From Streptomyces cellulosae (GTDB taxonomy: Bacteria; Actinomycetota; Actinomycetes; Streptomycetales; Streptomycetaceae), in contig NZ_JOEV01000007.1 in assembly GCF_000721105.1 (NCBI RefSeq), positions 191,574-255,573 on the forward strand: a DNA stretch of 64,000 nt, in the 5' to 3' direction. A program made the translations under genes and the position numbers. The notes under the pieces were generated by a model that saw only the letters and a list, made by a program, of their open reading frames with translations, searched no databases and had not been told where the DNA came from. This document shows positions 25,062-33,030 of the stretch, piece by piece; the stretch's first letter is position 1; each line of letters begins with the position of its first letter.

Positions 25062-28000
25062 ATGCGGGACAGTCATCGCGCGGAGGCCGAACGGCTGTTG
25101 GCGCGGGCCGTGGAGGAGGAGGTGCGGCGCTCCGGCGGGCGGACCGAGGGCGGCGTGCTGCTGTCGCGGGCGCGCGCCTCGCTGGACGCGATGGCGCAGA
25201 CCGCCGCCGAGGAGTACGAGGCCTACACCCGCGCGCTGGACGAGGCGAAGGCCGGCCAGCTCACCTTCGGGCAGCGCTACGCCCAGGAGGGCTCCGGCAC
25301 CCCGCTGCTGGTCGCCGGCGTCGCCGCGGTCGCGGCCACCGTCGCCGACCTGGCCCTTGGCACCGGCGCGGGCACGGCACTCGGCGCCGGCATGACCGTC
25401 GGGGTGGTGGGCGCGGCGGCGACCGTGGTGAAGGTCGCCGGCTCCCATCTGCCCGCCGCACACCACCGGGCGGGCGCGATCGGCCAGCCCGGCGGCCCCG
25501 AGCAGCTGCGGCTGCAGTGGCTGACGGCGCTGGAGGTACGGGGCATCCGCCCCTTCCTCGACCAGCAGCGGATGCTCAGCGCCTCCACCGGTCCGAAGAA
25601 GACCAGCCCGCGGCTGAAGGGCGCGGACAAGAGCGCGGCGGCCCGCGGACGCAGCGTGCTCCAGCAGTCGTTCGGTCAACTCCCCGAGCCCGGTGGCAGC
25701 TTCGCAGGCCGGCGGCAGGAGATGGCGCGGATCCGGCAGTGGGTGCAGGCGTCCCGGGCGAGCACCGAGACCCGGCCGACCGTCGTCGTGCTGCACGGGG
25801 CGCCCGGCAGCGGCCGTACGACCCTCGCGGTGCGCGCCGCCCACGACCTGAAGGACTACTTCCGCGGCGCGTGCGTGGTCGACCTGCGCGGCGACACCCC
25901 GGACGAGCAGCCGCTGCCCACCCGGGACGCGCTGCTGCACCTGCTCAACCGGCTCGGCGCCCCCCGCGAACAGCTCCTGTTCCGCGAGCGTTCCTCCGCG
26001 GACCAGCAGGTCAAAAGGCTCAGCGAGTTGTACCACCAGCATCTGACGGGCCTGCCGGTGACCATCGTCCTGGACGACGCCTCGGACCCCGCGCAGGTCC
26101 GCACCCTCGTCCCCGAGCGCTCCGACAGCCTGGTCCTGGTCACCGCCCGCGAGCCCCTCGCCCTGCCCGCCGACCTGCCCGCGGTGGTGCACCACCTCCC
26201 CGTCGAGACCCTGGACGCGCCCGGCGCGGAGGAACTCCTCGGCGCGGCCGCGCAGGACACCACCGGCCCCTACGACGCCGAGTCCACCGACCGGATCAGA
26301 GCCTTGTGCGGCGGTCTGCCGCTGGCGCTGCGGATCGCCGGCTCGTCGCTGGGCCCGCGCTCACCCCGCCAACTGGCCACGGACCTGGGCGCGTACGGCC
26401 CGGTCGAACCCGCCGAGCGGGTCCTGTGGCTGCGCTACACCGACCAGTCCGACCCGGCCCGCCGGCTGCTGCGCCGTCTGGCCCTGGCCGGCCGTGCCTC
26501 GCTCGGCGCCGCCGCGGCGGCCGCGCTGCTGGCCACGGACGAGACCGAGGCCAAGCGCCACCTGGAGGCACTGGCCCGGGCCGGCCTGATCGACCACGTC
26601 CGCGGCAACCGCTACCGCCTGCACGACGTCGTCCGCACCTTCGCCCAGGCCCGCCTCCTCCACGAGGAGGAACCCGCCGAGCGCACGGCGGCGCAGGAAC
26701 GGCTGATCGTGAACTACGCCGACCTCGCGGACTCCGTGCTCCGCCTGGTCGACGGCAACATGTCGACCCGCTCCGACCGCTTCAGCCCGCACGGTTTCAC
26801 CTCCCTCGACGAGGCGCTGCGCTGGCTGGACGACGAGTCGAGCTTCATCACGGCGGCGCTGCGGCACGCGGAGGGCGTGAACCAGGCGGCCGTGCTGAAC
26901 CTGCTGGGTGCCCTGTGCGACTACTGCCTGCTGCGCGGCGACCTCTACCGCCTGGGCGAGATCAGCGAGCTGGCGCAGGCCGTCGACCAGGGCCTGCTGG
27001 TGCGCTCGGTGCAGTGGCGTACCGGTATCGCGGCCCGGCAACTGGGCGAGCTGGACAAGGCCCGCACCACCCTGACCTCGGTGGTGGATCTCTATATGGA
27101 GGCCCACCATGACGCGGGCGCCGCGCGGGCCCTGTGCTCCCTGGGCATCACCCTCCACCACCAGGGCAACCTGACCGAGGCCGCGGCCCGTCTCCGCGAG
27201 GCCCTCGATCTCCAGTCCGCCCCCGAGCTGGCCACCGACCGCGCCTGGACCATGCATGCGCTGGCGGCGGTGGAACGGGACCGGTCGCATCTGTCCGAGG
27301 CGCTGGACCTGCTCACCGAGTCCCTGGTCCTGCACCGGGCCGGCGAGTCGATGCACGGCGAGGCGTGGGCCCATTTCCAGCTCGGGCAACTGGGCCTGCG
27401 CATGGGCGACGTCCCGCGCGCGGAACGCGAACTGCGCACGGCCCTCGACCTGTACGGCCGCACGCGCGACGCCCGCGGCGAGGCCTGGGCCCTGACCCAG
27501 TTGGCCCGGGCCCGCCTGGTCGACGGCGACGCGTCCGCGGCACTGGACGCCCTGCGCCAGGCGGCCTCCCGGCACCGCGACAACGAGGACGCCCGCGGCG
27601 AGGCCTGGACGGTCTACTACCTCGGCCAGGCCCTGGAGGAGACGGGCAACCTCGACCAGGCGGTCCGCGAGCTGGAACGCTCCCGCACGATGTTCTCCCG
27701 GATCCGCGACGTCTACGGCCTCGCCTGCGCCCGTCACCACTCGGCCCGGGCGACCCGGGACCTGCGGGCGGCACAGACGGGCTCGCTGCTGAACTCCGGG
27801 TTCGCCCGCCAGCTCCTGGTGGACGCCCGTGCCGACTTCCAGCGCATCGGCGTCGCGCACGGCGAGGCGTGGACCTGCCTGGAGCTGGCGGTCGTGGACG
27901 CGGGCAACGCCCGTACCCAACAGGCTCTCGCGCTGTGCGACGAGGCGGTGGGGCTGTTCACGTCGTACGGCGACCGCCGGGGCGAGGACTGGGCCCGCTT

Positions 28001-28262
28001 CCTGCGCTGCACGCTCCTGCCGTACGCCGCCCCGGGAGGCGTGGAGGTCGGCACTGCGGTCGCCCAGGAGGAACTGACCCAGCTGGCCCGGGCCAACCAC
28101 CCGACCCGCGACGAGAAACTCGACGACTACATCGGGGCCTACCAGCTGCTTCTGGAGCGGGGCGTGAACCTGGAAGCGGGCTGGCAGGCCTGGCGGCTCG
28201 GGATGGTGCCGGGGAGACATGCCCGGGAGGTGATGGGGGTGACGGTCGCTTCGCGGGCGTAG
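25062..28262 (+). CDS. STAND NTPase: NB-ARC and TPR protein with N-terminal membrane-like segment
   Basis: A 1066-residue protein. Residues about 1-75 are helical and charged. Residues 80-130 are a long hydrophobic Gly/Ala/Val stretch that could be one or two membrane helices. An NB-ARC ATPase follows (about 215-520): P-loop GAPGSGRTT at 246-254, Walker B TIVLDDASD, and GLPLALRIAG. A winged-helix-like region and about ten TPR-like repeats complete it (repeated GEAWxxxxLGQ units, about 640-1030). The P-loop Lys is replaced by Arg. There is no SARP-type or other DNA-binding domain at the N-terminus. GGAGGGGG precedes the ATG at 25062. It is probably a signal-sensing switch protein; ligand and output are unknown. 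Confidence 0.88.
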   Translation: MRDSHRAEAERLLARAVEEEVRRSGGRTEGGVLLSRARASLDAMAQTAAEEYEAYTRALDEAKAGQLTFGQRYAQEGSGTPLLVAGVAAVAATVADLALGTGAGTALGAGMTVGVVGAAATVVKVAGSHLPAAHHRAGAIGQPGGPEQLRLQWLTALEVRGIRPFLDQQRMLSASTGPKKTSPRLKGADKSAAARGRSVLQQSFGQLPEPGGSFAGRRQEMARIRQWVQASRASTETRPTVVVLHGAPGSGRTTLAVRAAHDLKDYFRGACVVDLRGDTPDEQPLPTRDALLHLLNRLGAPREQLLFRERSSADQQVKRLSELYHQHLTGLPVTIVLDDASDPAQVRTLVPERSDSLVLVTAREPLALPADLPAVVHHLPVETLDAPGAEELLGAAAQDTTGPYDAESTDRIRALCGGLPLALRIAGSSLGPRSPRQLATDLGAYGPVEPAERVLWLRYTDQSDPARRLLRRLALAGRASLGAAAAAALLATDETEAKRHLEALARAGLIDHVRGNRYRLHDVVRTFAQARLLHEEEPAERTAAQERLIVNYADLADSVLRLVDGNMSTRSDRFSPHGFTSLDEALRWLDDESSFITAALRHAEGVNQAAVLNLLGALCDYCLLRGDLYRLGEISELAQAVDQGLLVRSVQWRTGIAARQLGELDKARTTLTSVVDLYMEAHHDAGAARALCSLGITLHHQGNLTEAAARLREALDLQSAPELATDRAWTMHALAAVERDRSHLSEALDLLTESLVLHRAGESMHGEAWAHFQLGQLGLRMGDVPRAERELRTALDLYGRTRDARGEAWALTQLARARLVDGDASAALDALRQAASRHRDNEDARGEAWTVYYLGQALEETGNLDQAVRELERSRTMFSRIRDVYGLACARHHSARATRDLRAAQTGSLLNSGFARQLLVDARADFQRIGVAHGEAWTCLELAVVDAGNARTQQALALCDEAVGLFTSYGDRRGEDWARFLRCTLLPYAAPGGVEVGTAVAQEELTQLARANHPTRDEKLDDYIGAYQLLLERGVNLEAGWQAWRLGMVPGRHAREVMGVTVASRA

Positions 28263-28374
28263 GGCCCGGGTCGCAGCGCTTCGCGGCCACCGCGGGCGCT
28301 GTGACGTGACACAACGCCCACGGCGGCCTCGTGGGCGTCGGCCGCCGCCCGCTCCCCGGCACGACGTCCCCGTC

Positions 28375-28478
28375 CAGCCCCTCGGTCCCTCGGCCCTTCG
28401 GCCCCTCAGTCCTGCAGTCCCTCAGTCCCGCAGTTCCTCAGTCCCGCAGTTCCTCAGTCCTGCAGTCCGTCAGCCCTG
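28375..28478. repeat. 8-bp tandem repeat array, 13 units
   Basis: Thirteen consecutive 8-bp units follow the pattern CAGTCCYK (variants CGGCCCTT, CAGTTCCT, CAGTCCCG). They fill the end of the gap between the STAND gene and the convergent small membrane protein. The last two units run into that gene's stop codon and final codons. Confidence 0.9.
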
Positions 28479-28709
28479 CTTCGCCTTCGGCGTGGCCGGG
28501 GTGTCCTCGGAGCCTGCCTTCGGGTCCGGGGACTCCTTGAAGTCGACCTTGTGCATGTGGCGGCTCATGGACTTCATCAGGGCCCACACCGCCAGGGCCA
28601 TCGCCGCGAAGACGATGAAACCGAGGACGCCGGGGGTCACCTTGTCCTCGTCGACCTCCTTGGCGAGGGTCGCGAGGTGCGTCATTGCCAGGCTTGCGCT
28701 TGCGCTCAT
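28470..28709 (-). CDS. Small single-pass membrane protein downstream of mca
   Basis: A 79-residue protein with one transmembrane helix (VLGFIVFAAMALAVWALMKSM), a basic turn (SRHMHKVDFK) and an acidic/Pro tail, so the C-terminus is probably cytoplasmic. The ATG at 28709 begins one base after the mca stop, which points to translational coupling. An alternative ATG at 28685 would shorten it by eight residues. The function is unknown. Confidence 0.75.
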   Translation of the reverse strand: MSASASLAMTHLATLAKEVDEDKVTPGVLGFIVFAAMALAVWALMKSMSRHMHKVDFKESPDPKAGSEDTPATPKAKQG

Positions 28710-28710
28710 G

Positions 28711-29592
28711 TCAGGCATTGTCGCGGATGCCCGCAAAGAGGTCGTCCTCGGGGAGGGAGGTATCGACGAGGGACTTCGCGAGCTCGTACTCCTCCGTCGG
28801 CCAGACCTTCTTCTGGAGCTCCATCGGCACGCGGAACCAGCCGCCGTCGGGGTCGATCTGCGTGGCGTGCGCGATCAGTGCCTTGTCACGGATCTCGAAG
28901 AAGTCGGCGCACGGGATGTGCGTGGTCAGCGTGCGTTCCTTGCCGCCGAACTCGTCCCAGCGCTTGAGCCACTCCGCGTAGGGCGACTCCAGGCCCCGGT
29001 CGAGCATCGCCTGGTGCAGCGCCTCGGTGCGGGGGCGGTTGAAGCCCTGGTTGTAGTAGAGCTTCCGCGGCTGGTACGCCGGACCGAACTCCTCCTGCGG
29101 GTACTTCTCGGTGTCCGCCGCGCCCTCGAACGCCACCATCGAGATCTTGTGGGTCATGATGTGGTCGGGGTGCGGGTAGCCGCCGTTCTCGTCGTAGGTG
29201 GTGATCACCTGCGGGCGGAACGATCGGATCTTCCTCACCAGCTCGCCGGCCGCCTTGTCGACGTCCTCCAGGGCGAAGCAGCCCTCCGGCAGTGGCGGCA
29301 GGGGGTCGCCCTCGGGCAGGCCGGAGTCGACGAAGCCGAGCCACTCCTGCTTGACGCCCAGGATCTCGCGGGCCTCGTCCATCTCCTTCTTGCGTACCTC
29401 GTGGATGTGCTCCTCGATGTACGCGTCACCCTGCAGTTTCGGATTGAGGATGGATCCGCGCTCTCCGCCCGTGCAGGTCACGACGAGCACGTCCACCCCC
29501 TCGGACACGTACTTCGCCATGGTGGCCGCGCCCTTGCTCGACTCGTCGTCGGGGTGGGCGTGCACGGCCATCAGTCGCAGCTGGTCAGTCAA
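28711..29592 (-). CDS. mca: Mycothiol S-conjugate amidase Mca
   Basis: A 293-residue zinc amidase of the LmbE/PIG-L family. AVHAHPDDESSKGAA carries the metal-binding HPDDE motif. CTGGERGSILNP and the later HPDHIMTHKIS (with the third metal His) match Mca rather than the shorter MshB. It cleaves mycothiol S-conjugates of electrophiles and antibiotics into a mercapturic acid, which is exported, and GlcN-Ins, which is recycled. The start is a TTG at 29592 with AAGGA seven bases upstream. It diverges from the DUF4307 gene, its usual neighbour in actinomycetes. Confidence 0.95.
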   Translation of the reverse strand: MTDQLRLMAVHAHPDDESSKGAATMAKYVSEGVDVLVVTCTGGERGSILNPKLQGDAYIEEHIHEVRKKEMDEAREILGVKQEWLGFVDSGLPEGDPLPPLPEGCFALEDVDKAAGELVRKIRSFRPQVITTYDENGGYPHPDHIMTHKISMVAFEGAADTEKYPQEEFGPAYQPRKLYYNQGFNRPRTEALHQAMLDRGLESPYAEWLKRWDEFGGKERTLTTHIPCADFFEIRDKALIAHATQIDPDGGWFRVPMELQKKVWPTEEYELAKSLVDTSLPEDDLFAGIRDNA

Positions 29593-29737
29593 GACTCAAT
29601 CCTTGTAGTCGGCGCCCGCGTGAACCGGGGCGATCGGCGGCTTCTATAGTGACCGAATCGGGAGGCGAATTGTTCCGGGGTCCGTTCCGGAGGCTCTCTT
29701 CCGTGAGATTGGTCCCGCTTCTGCCGAGAGGACGATC

Positions 29738-30136
29738 ATGAGTACGGTGCGTACGCGACCGCCGGAGGGTCGCTACGGCCGCTCCTCGGACGAGCGCGCC
29801 GATCACAAGCTCAAGATCGCCGGCGCCGTCCTCGCGGCTCTGCTGCTCGCCCTCGTCGGCTACTTCGCGTATCACTATGTCGGCGAGAACAAGATCAGCG
29901 CCGAGGTGATCGCGTTCGACGCCGGCAAGGACGCGGTCCAGGTGCATCTGGAGGTCCGCAAGGACGCCGGTGCCGGAGGTTACTGCACCGTGCGCTCTCA
30001 GGCGGAGAACGGCGCCGAGGTGGGCCGGGCCGACTTCCGCTTCTCCGGGGACGCCACCCGTATCGACAAGGTCGTCACGCTCCGCACGACGTCACCCGGC
30101 ACCACGGCCGAGCTCCTGGGCTGCCACGCCGACTGA
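29738..30136 (+). CDS. DUF4307 membrane protein
   Basis: A 132-residue protein with one N-terminal transmembrane helix (IAGAVLAALLLALVGYFAYHYV, about 27-48) and an outer beta-rich domain (VIAFDAGKDAVQVHLEVRKD, with two cysteines in GYCTV and LGCHAD that may pair). This matches DUF4307, a family found next to mca and greA in actinobacteria with no known function. GAGAGGA precedes the ATG at 29738. Confidence 0.85.
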   Translation: MSTVRTRPPEGRYGRSSDERADHKLKIAGAVLAALLLALVGYFAYHYVGENKISAEVIAFDAGKDAVQVHLEVRKDAGAGGYCTVRSQAENGAEVGRADFRFSGDATRIDKVVTLRTTSPGTTAELLGCHAD

Positions 30137-30393
30137 GCCGACCGGGGCGACCGAAGCCGACCGGGGGCGATCGGAGTCGACCGAGGTCGATCGAGAATGC
30201 TCCTACCGAGGATCGTCCGCGCCCGGCCGTTCGTGAATCCAGGGGCGGTGGCCTGCGCCGATGTGATTCTGGTCGCTTATGTCCTCCCCCTTCTGTCCCT
30301 GAATTGTTAGGCTCGTGGTTTCGCCCTTCCATGAAGGAACATTCTTCTGGGTAGGGCGATGCTTTGTATTCCCAGTACCTACGAGGAGCACCT
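30137..30393 (+). promoter_or_regulatory. greA upstream region with short GAC/GAT-rich direct repeats
   Basis: No gene is visible. The first 60 bases are a degenerate repeat of CCGACCGGGGCGA-like units of about 10-18 bp, starting at the DUF4307 stop codon. The remainder must hold the greA promoter. CGAGGAG at 30382-30388 is the greA ribosome site. Confidence 0.5.
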
Positions 30394-30894
30394 GTGACCC
30401 AGACCAGCGAGAACGTCACCTGGCTTACCCAGGAGGCGTACAACCAGCTCAAGGCCGAGCTGGAGTACCTGTCTGGTCCTGCGCGCACGGAGATCGCCAC
30501 CAAGATCGCCGCCGCGCGCGAGGAGGGGGACCTGCGCGAGAACGGCGGGTACCACGCGGCCAAGGAGGAGCAGGGCAAGCAGGAGCTCCGTGTCCGCCAG
30601 CTGACCCAGCTCCTGGAGAACGCCAAGGTCGGCGAGGCGCCGGCCTCGGCGGACGGTGCGGTGGCCCCCGGCATGGTCGTGACGATCGCGTTCGACGGCG
30701 ACGAGGACGACACGCTGACCTTCCTGCTCGCCTCACGCGAGTACGCGAGCTCCGACATCGAGACCTACTCGCCGCAGTCCCCCCTGGGCTCCGGCGTGAT
30801 CGGCAACAAGGTCGGCGACGACGCGGAGTACGAGCTGCCGAACGGCAGGAAGGCCACGGTGAAGATCCTGAAGGCCGAGCCGTACAGCGGCTGA
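30394..30894 (+). CDS. greA: Transcription elongation factor GreA
   Basis: A 166-residue GreA. The N-terminal coiled coil (WLTQEAYNQLKAELEYLSG ... IAAAREEGDLRENGGYHAAKEEQGKQE) holds the acidic tip pair in EGDLREN, which stimulates transcript cleavage by stalled RNA polymerase. The C-terminal FKBP-like domain ends in YSPQSPLGSGVIGNKVGDDAEYELPNG. The GTG at 30394 follows GAGGAG with a suitable gap. A bidirectional hairpin follows the stop codon. Confidence 0.96.
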   Translation: MTQTSENVTWLTQEAYNQLKAELEYLSGPARTEIATKIAAAREEGDLRENGGYHAAKEEQGKQELRVRQLTQLLENAKVGEAPASADGAVAPGMVVTIAFDGDEDDTLTFLLASREYASSDIETYSPQSPLGSGVIGNKVGDDAEYELPNGRKATVKILKAEPYSG

Positions 30895-30918
30895 TCCCGG
30901 TCGCCCCGGCTTCGACGG

Positions 30919-30947
30919 GCCCCCGGCGTCTCGCTGACGCCGGGGGC
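30919..30947. terminator. Bidirectional terminator between greA and the ABC permease gene
   Basis: A perfect 12-bp stem (GCCCCCGGCGTC at 30919-30930 with GACGCCGGGGGC at 30936-30947) encloses a 5-base loop. It lies between convergent stop codons only 57 bases apart. Confidence 0.85.
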
Positions 30948-30951
30948 ATCG

Positions 30952-31803
30952 TCATGCTGTCGCCGAGCGGTACTTGCGCACGGCCAGGGTCCTGAACAGG
31001 AGGACGATCAGGACCGACCAGATCAGCGAGGCCCACACCGGGTGCTGCATGGGCCAGGCGTCGGGTGTCCTGAAGCCCGGGGGAAGGTTGCCGAACAGTT
31101 CTCGGCACGCCTGCACGGTGGCACTGAAGGGGTTCCACTCCGCGATGTGCCGCAGGAACGTCGGCATCTGGTTCGCGTCCACGAACGCGTTGGAAATGAA
31201 CGTCAGCGGAAACAGCCAGATCAGCCCGCCCGAGGTCGCCGCTTCAGGGGTGCGCACGGACAGGCCGATGAGCGCGCCGATCCACGAGAACGCGTACCCG
31301 AGCAGCAGGAGCAGGCCGAATCCGGCGAGCACCTTGCCGAAGTTCTCATGCGTGCGCCAGCCCACCAGCACGGCGACGACCGCCAGGACGAGCAGGGTCA
31401 GCGCCGTCTGCACCAGATCGGCGAGGGTGCGCCCGGTCAGGACCGCGCCCCGTGCCATGGGCAGTGAGCGGAAGCGGTCGATGAGTCCCTTGTGCATGTC
31501 GTCGGCGATGCCCGCGCCTGCGCCCGCCGTGGCGAACGTGACGGTCTGGGCGAAGATGCCGGCCATCAGGAACTCGCGGTAGGCCTGAGTGGAACTGGAC
31601 GAGCCGACCTGGATCGAGCCGCCGAACACGTAGGTGAACAGCACCACGAACATGATCGGCTGGATCAGCCCGAAAATGAGCATCTCGGGAATCCGGCGCA
31701 TGCGGATCAGGTTCCGCCGGGCGACGACCAGGGAGTCACGCACGGACTGGCCGAGGGGATTGCCGGGTGCCGCGATCCGCGCGGTGTCGGTGACGGCGCT
31801 CAC
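30952..31803 (-). CDS. ABC-2 type transporter permease (DrrB-like)
   Basis: A 283-residue membrane protein with about six transmembrane helices and the ABC-2 layout of DrrB (RRNLIRMRRIPEMLIFGLIQPIM near the start, FRSLPMARGAVLTGRTLADL in the middle, HIAEWNPFSATVQACRELF near the end). It should form the channel for the adjacent ATPase in exporting a drug or lipid. The GTG at 31803 overlaps the ATPase stop by four bases (GTGA). A longer frame upstream merely reads through the ATPase gene. Confidence 0.92.
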   Translation of the reverse strand: MSAVTDTARIAAPGNPLGQSVRDSLVVARRNLIRMRRIPEMLIFGLIQPIMFVVLFTYVFGGSIQVGSSSSTQAYREFLMAGIFAQTVTFATAGAGAGIADDMHKGLIDRFRSLPMARGAVLTGRTLADLVQTALTLLVLAVVAVLVGWRTHENFGKVLAGFGLLLLLGYAFSWIGALIGLSVRTPEAATSGGLIWLFPLTFISNAFVDANQMPTFLRHIAEWNPFSATVQACRELFGNLPPGFRTPDAWPMQHPVWASLIWSVLIVLLFRTLAVRKYRSATA

Positions 31804-32837
31804 TCGGAGGCCTCCTTCTTCTGCTGGACCTGCTGGTGCGCCTGCTGCTGGACCTTCTGCCGGGTGTCCGCCGCCGAGCCGTTCTCCTCGTCCTTGGACT
31901 CGGCCGCGTGGCCCGTCAGGGAGAGGAAGACGTCGTCCAGGGTGGGGCGGCGCAGGCCGATGTCGTCGATCTCGATGCCGCGGACGTCCAGTTCCCGGAT
32001 GACCTCGGCGAGGAGCTTCGCGCCGCCCGCGACGGGCACGGTGATCTTGCGCATGTGCTCCTCGACGGCGGTGTCGCCCTTGCCGAAGCCGCGCAGCACC
32101 TCCGCTGCGGTCGCGATGTGCTCCCGCTCGTGCACCACGACCTCGACGCGCTCGCCGCCGGTGCGGGCCTTGAGCTGGTCGGAGGTGCCGCGGGCGATGA
32201 CCCGGCCCTGGTCGACCACGGCGATGTCGTGGGCGAGGTGATCGGCCTCCTCCAGGTACTGGGTGGTCAGCAGCAGCGTCGTACCGCCGGAGACCAGCTG
32301 TTTGATGACCTCCCACAGCTGCTGGCGGTTGCGCGGGTCGAGGCCCGTCGTCGGTTCGTCCATGAACATCACGGGCGGGGAGACGACGAGTGCCGCGGCC
32401 AGGTCGAGTCGGCGGCGCATGCCACCGGAGTAGGTCTTCGCGGTCCGGTCGGCGGCGTCGGCGAGGTGGAACTGGTCGAGCAGCTCACCGGCCCGGACCT
32501 TCGCCGCCTTGGCCTTCATCTGGTAGAGCTGGCCGACCATCTGGAGGTTCTCGCGGCCGGTCAGGTATTCGTCGACCGCGGCGAACTGGCCGGACAGGCC
32601 GATCGAGCGCCGCACCTCGTTCGGCTGCTTGAGCACGTCGAGGCCGGCGACGACGGCCCTGCCGCTGTCGGGGCGCAGAAGGGTGGTCAGGCAGCGGACG
32701 GCCGTCGTCTTGCCCGCGCCGTTCGGTCCGAGCAGGCCGAGGACCGTGCCCTCGGGGACGTCGAGGTCGACGCCGTCCAGAGCCCTTACGTCACCGAAGG
32801 TCTTGACCAGGCCTTCGGCATAGATGGCGCCTGGCAT
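31800..32837 (-). CDS. ABC transporter ATP-binding protein (DrrA family)
   Basis: A 345-residue ATPase with Walker A GPNGAGKTT, signature YSGGMRRRL and Walker B MFMDEPTTGLD. The C-terminal extension after residue 230 is the DrrA CREEM-type domain. It ends in a Gln/Ala/Lys tail with QQQAHQQVQQK. With the permease it forms an exporter of the daunorubicin-resistance type. The ATG at 32837 follows GGAG. A well-formed promoter with an internal palindrome lies at 32931-32959. No regulator gene is adjacent. Confidence 0.93.
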   Translation of the reverse strand: MPGAIYAEGLVKTFGDVRALDGVDLDVPEGTVLGLLGPNGAGKTTAVRCLTTLLRPDSGRAVVAGLDVLKQPNEVRRSIGLSGQFAAVDEYLTGRENLQMVGQLYQMKAKAAKVRAGELLDQFHLADAADRTAKTYSGGMRRRLDLAAALVVSPPVMFMDEPTTGLDPRNRQQLWEVIKQLVSGGTTLLLTTQYLEEADHLAHDIAVVDQGRVIARGTSDQLKARTGGERVEVVVHEREHIATAAEVLRGFGKGDTAVEEHMRKITVPVAGGAKLLAEVIRELDVRGIEIDDIGLRRPTLDDVFLSLTGHAAESKDEENGSAADTRQKVQQQAHQQVQQKKEASE

Positions 32838-32930
32838 ATGAGTCTCCACGTCTTCGGAAATTCTTGGGAATGCCTTGATTTGCGCGGTTTGCCCCGCCTC
32901 GCGAATGAGGAGGACCGCCTCGCGACACAC

Positions 32931-32959
32931 ACCATAACGCGATGTATCGCGTGCCTCAA
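32931..32959 (-). promoter_or_regulatory. Promoter with palindromic operator in the -35/-10 spacer of the exporter operon
   Basis: On the minus strand TTGAGG (32959-32954), a 17-base spacer and TATGGT (32936-32931) form a good housekeeping promoter. The perfect palindrome ACGCGAT-GT-ATCGCGT at 32937-32952 fills the spacer. A dimeric repressor bound there would block RNA polymerase. Confidence 0.7.
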
Positions 32960-33030
32960 TGGATATGCCCGACCGAGTGACGAAAGGACCTCAGATGGTG
33001 CTTGACCTGGGGTTCTGCGAGCGAGAAGCC

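Noticed and set aside
25062..28262. Calling the large NB-ARC/TPR protein a SARP/AfsR-type activator
   Set aside because: The N-terminus has no winged-helix SARP or BTAD domain but a hydrophobic stretch instead.
28375..28478. The 8-bp array as a CRISPR
   Set aside because: Units are contiguous with no spacers and far too short, and no cas genes are present.
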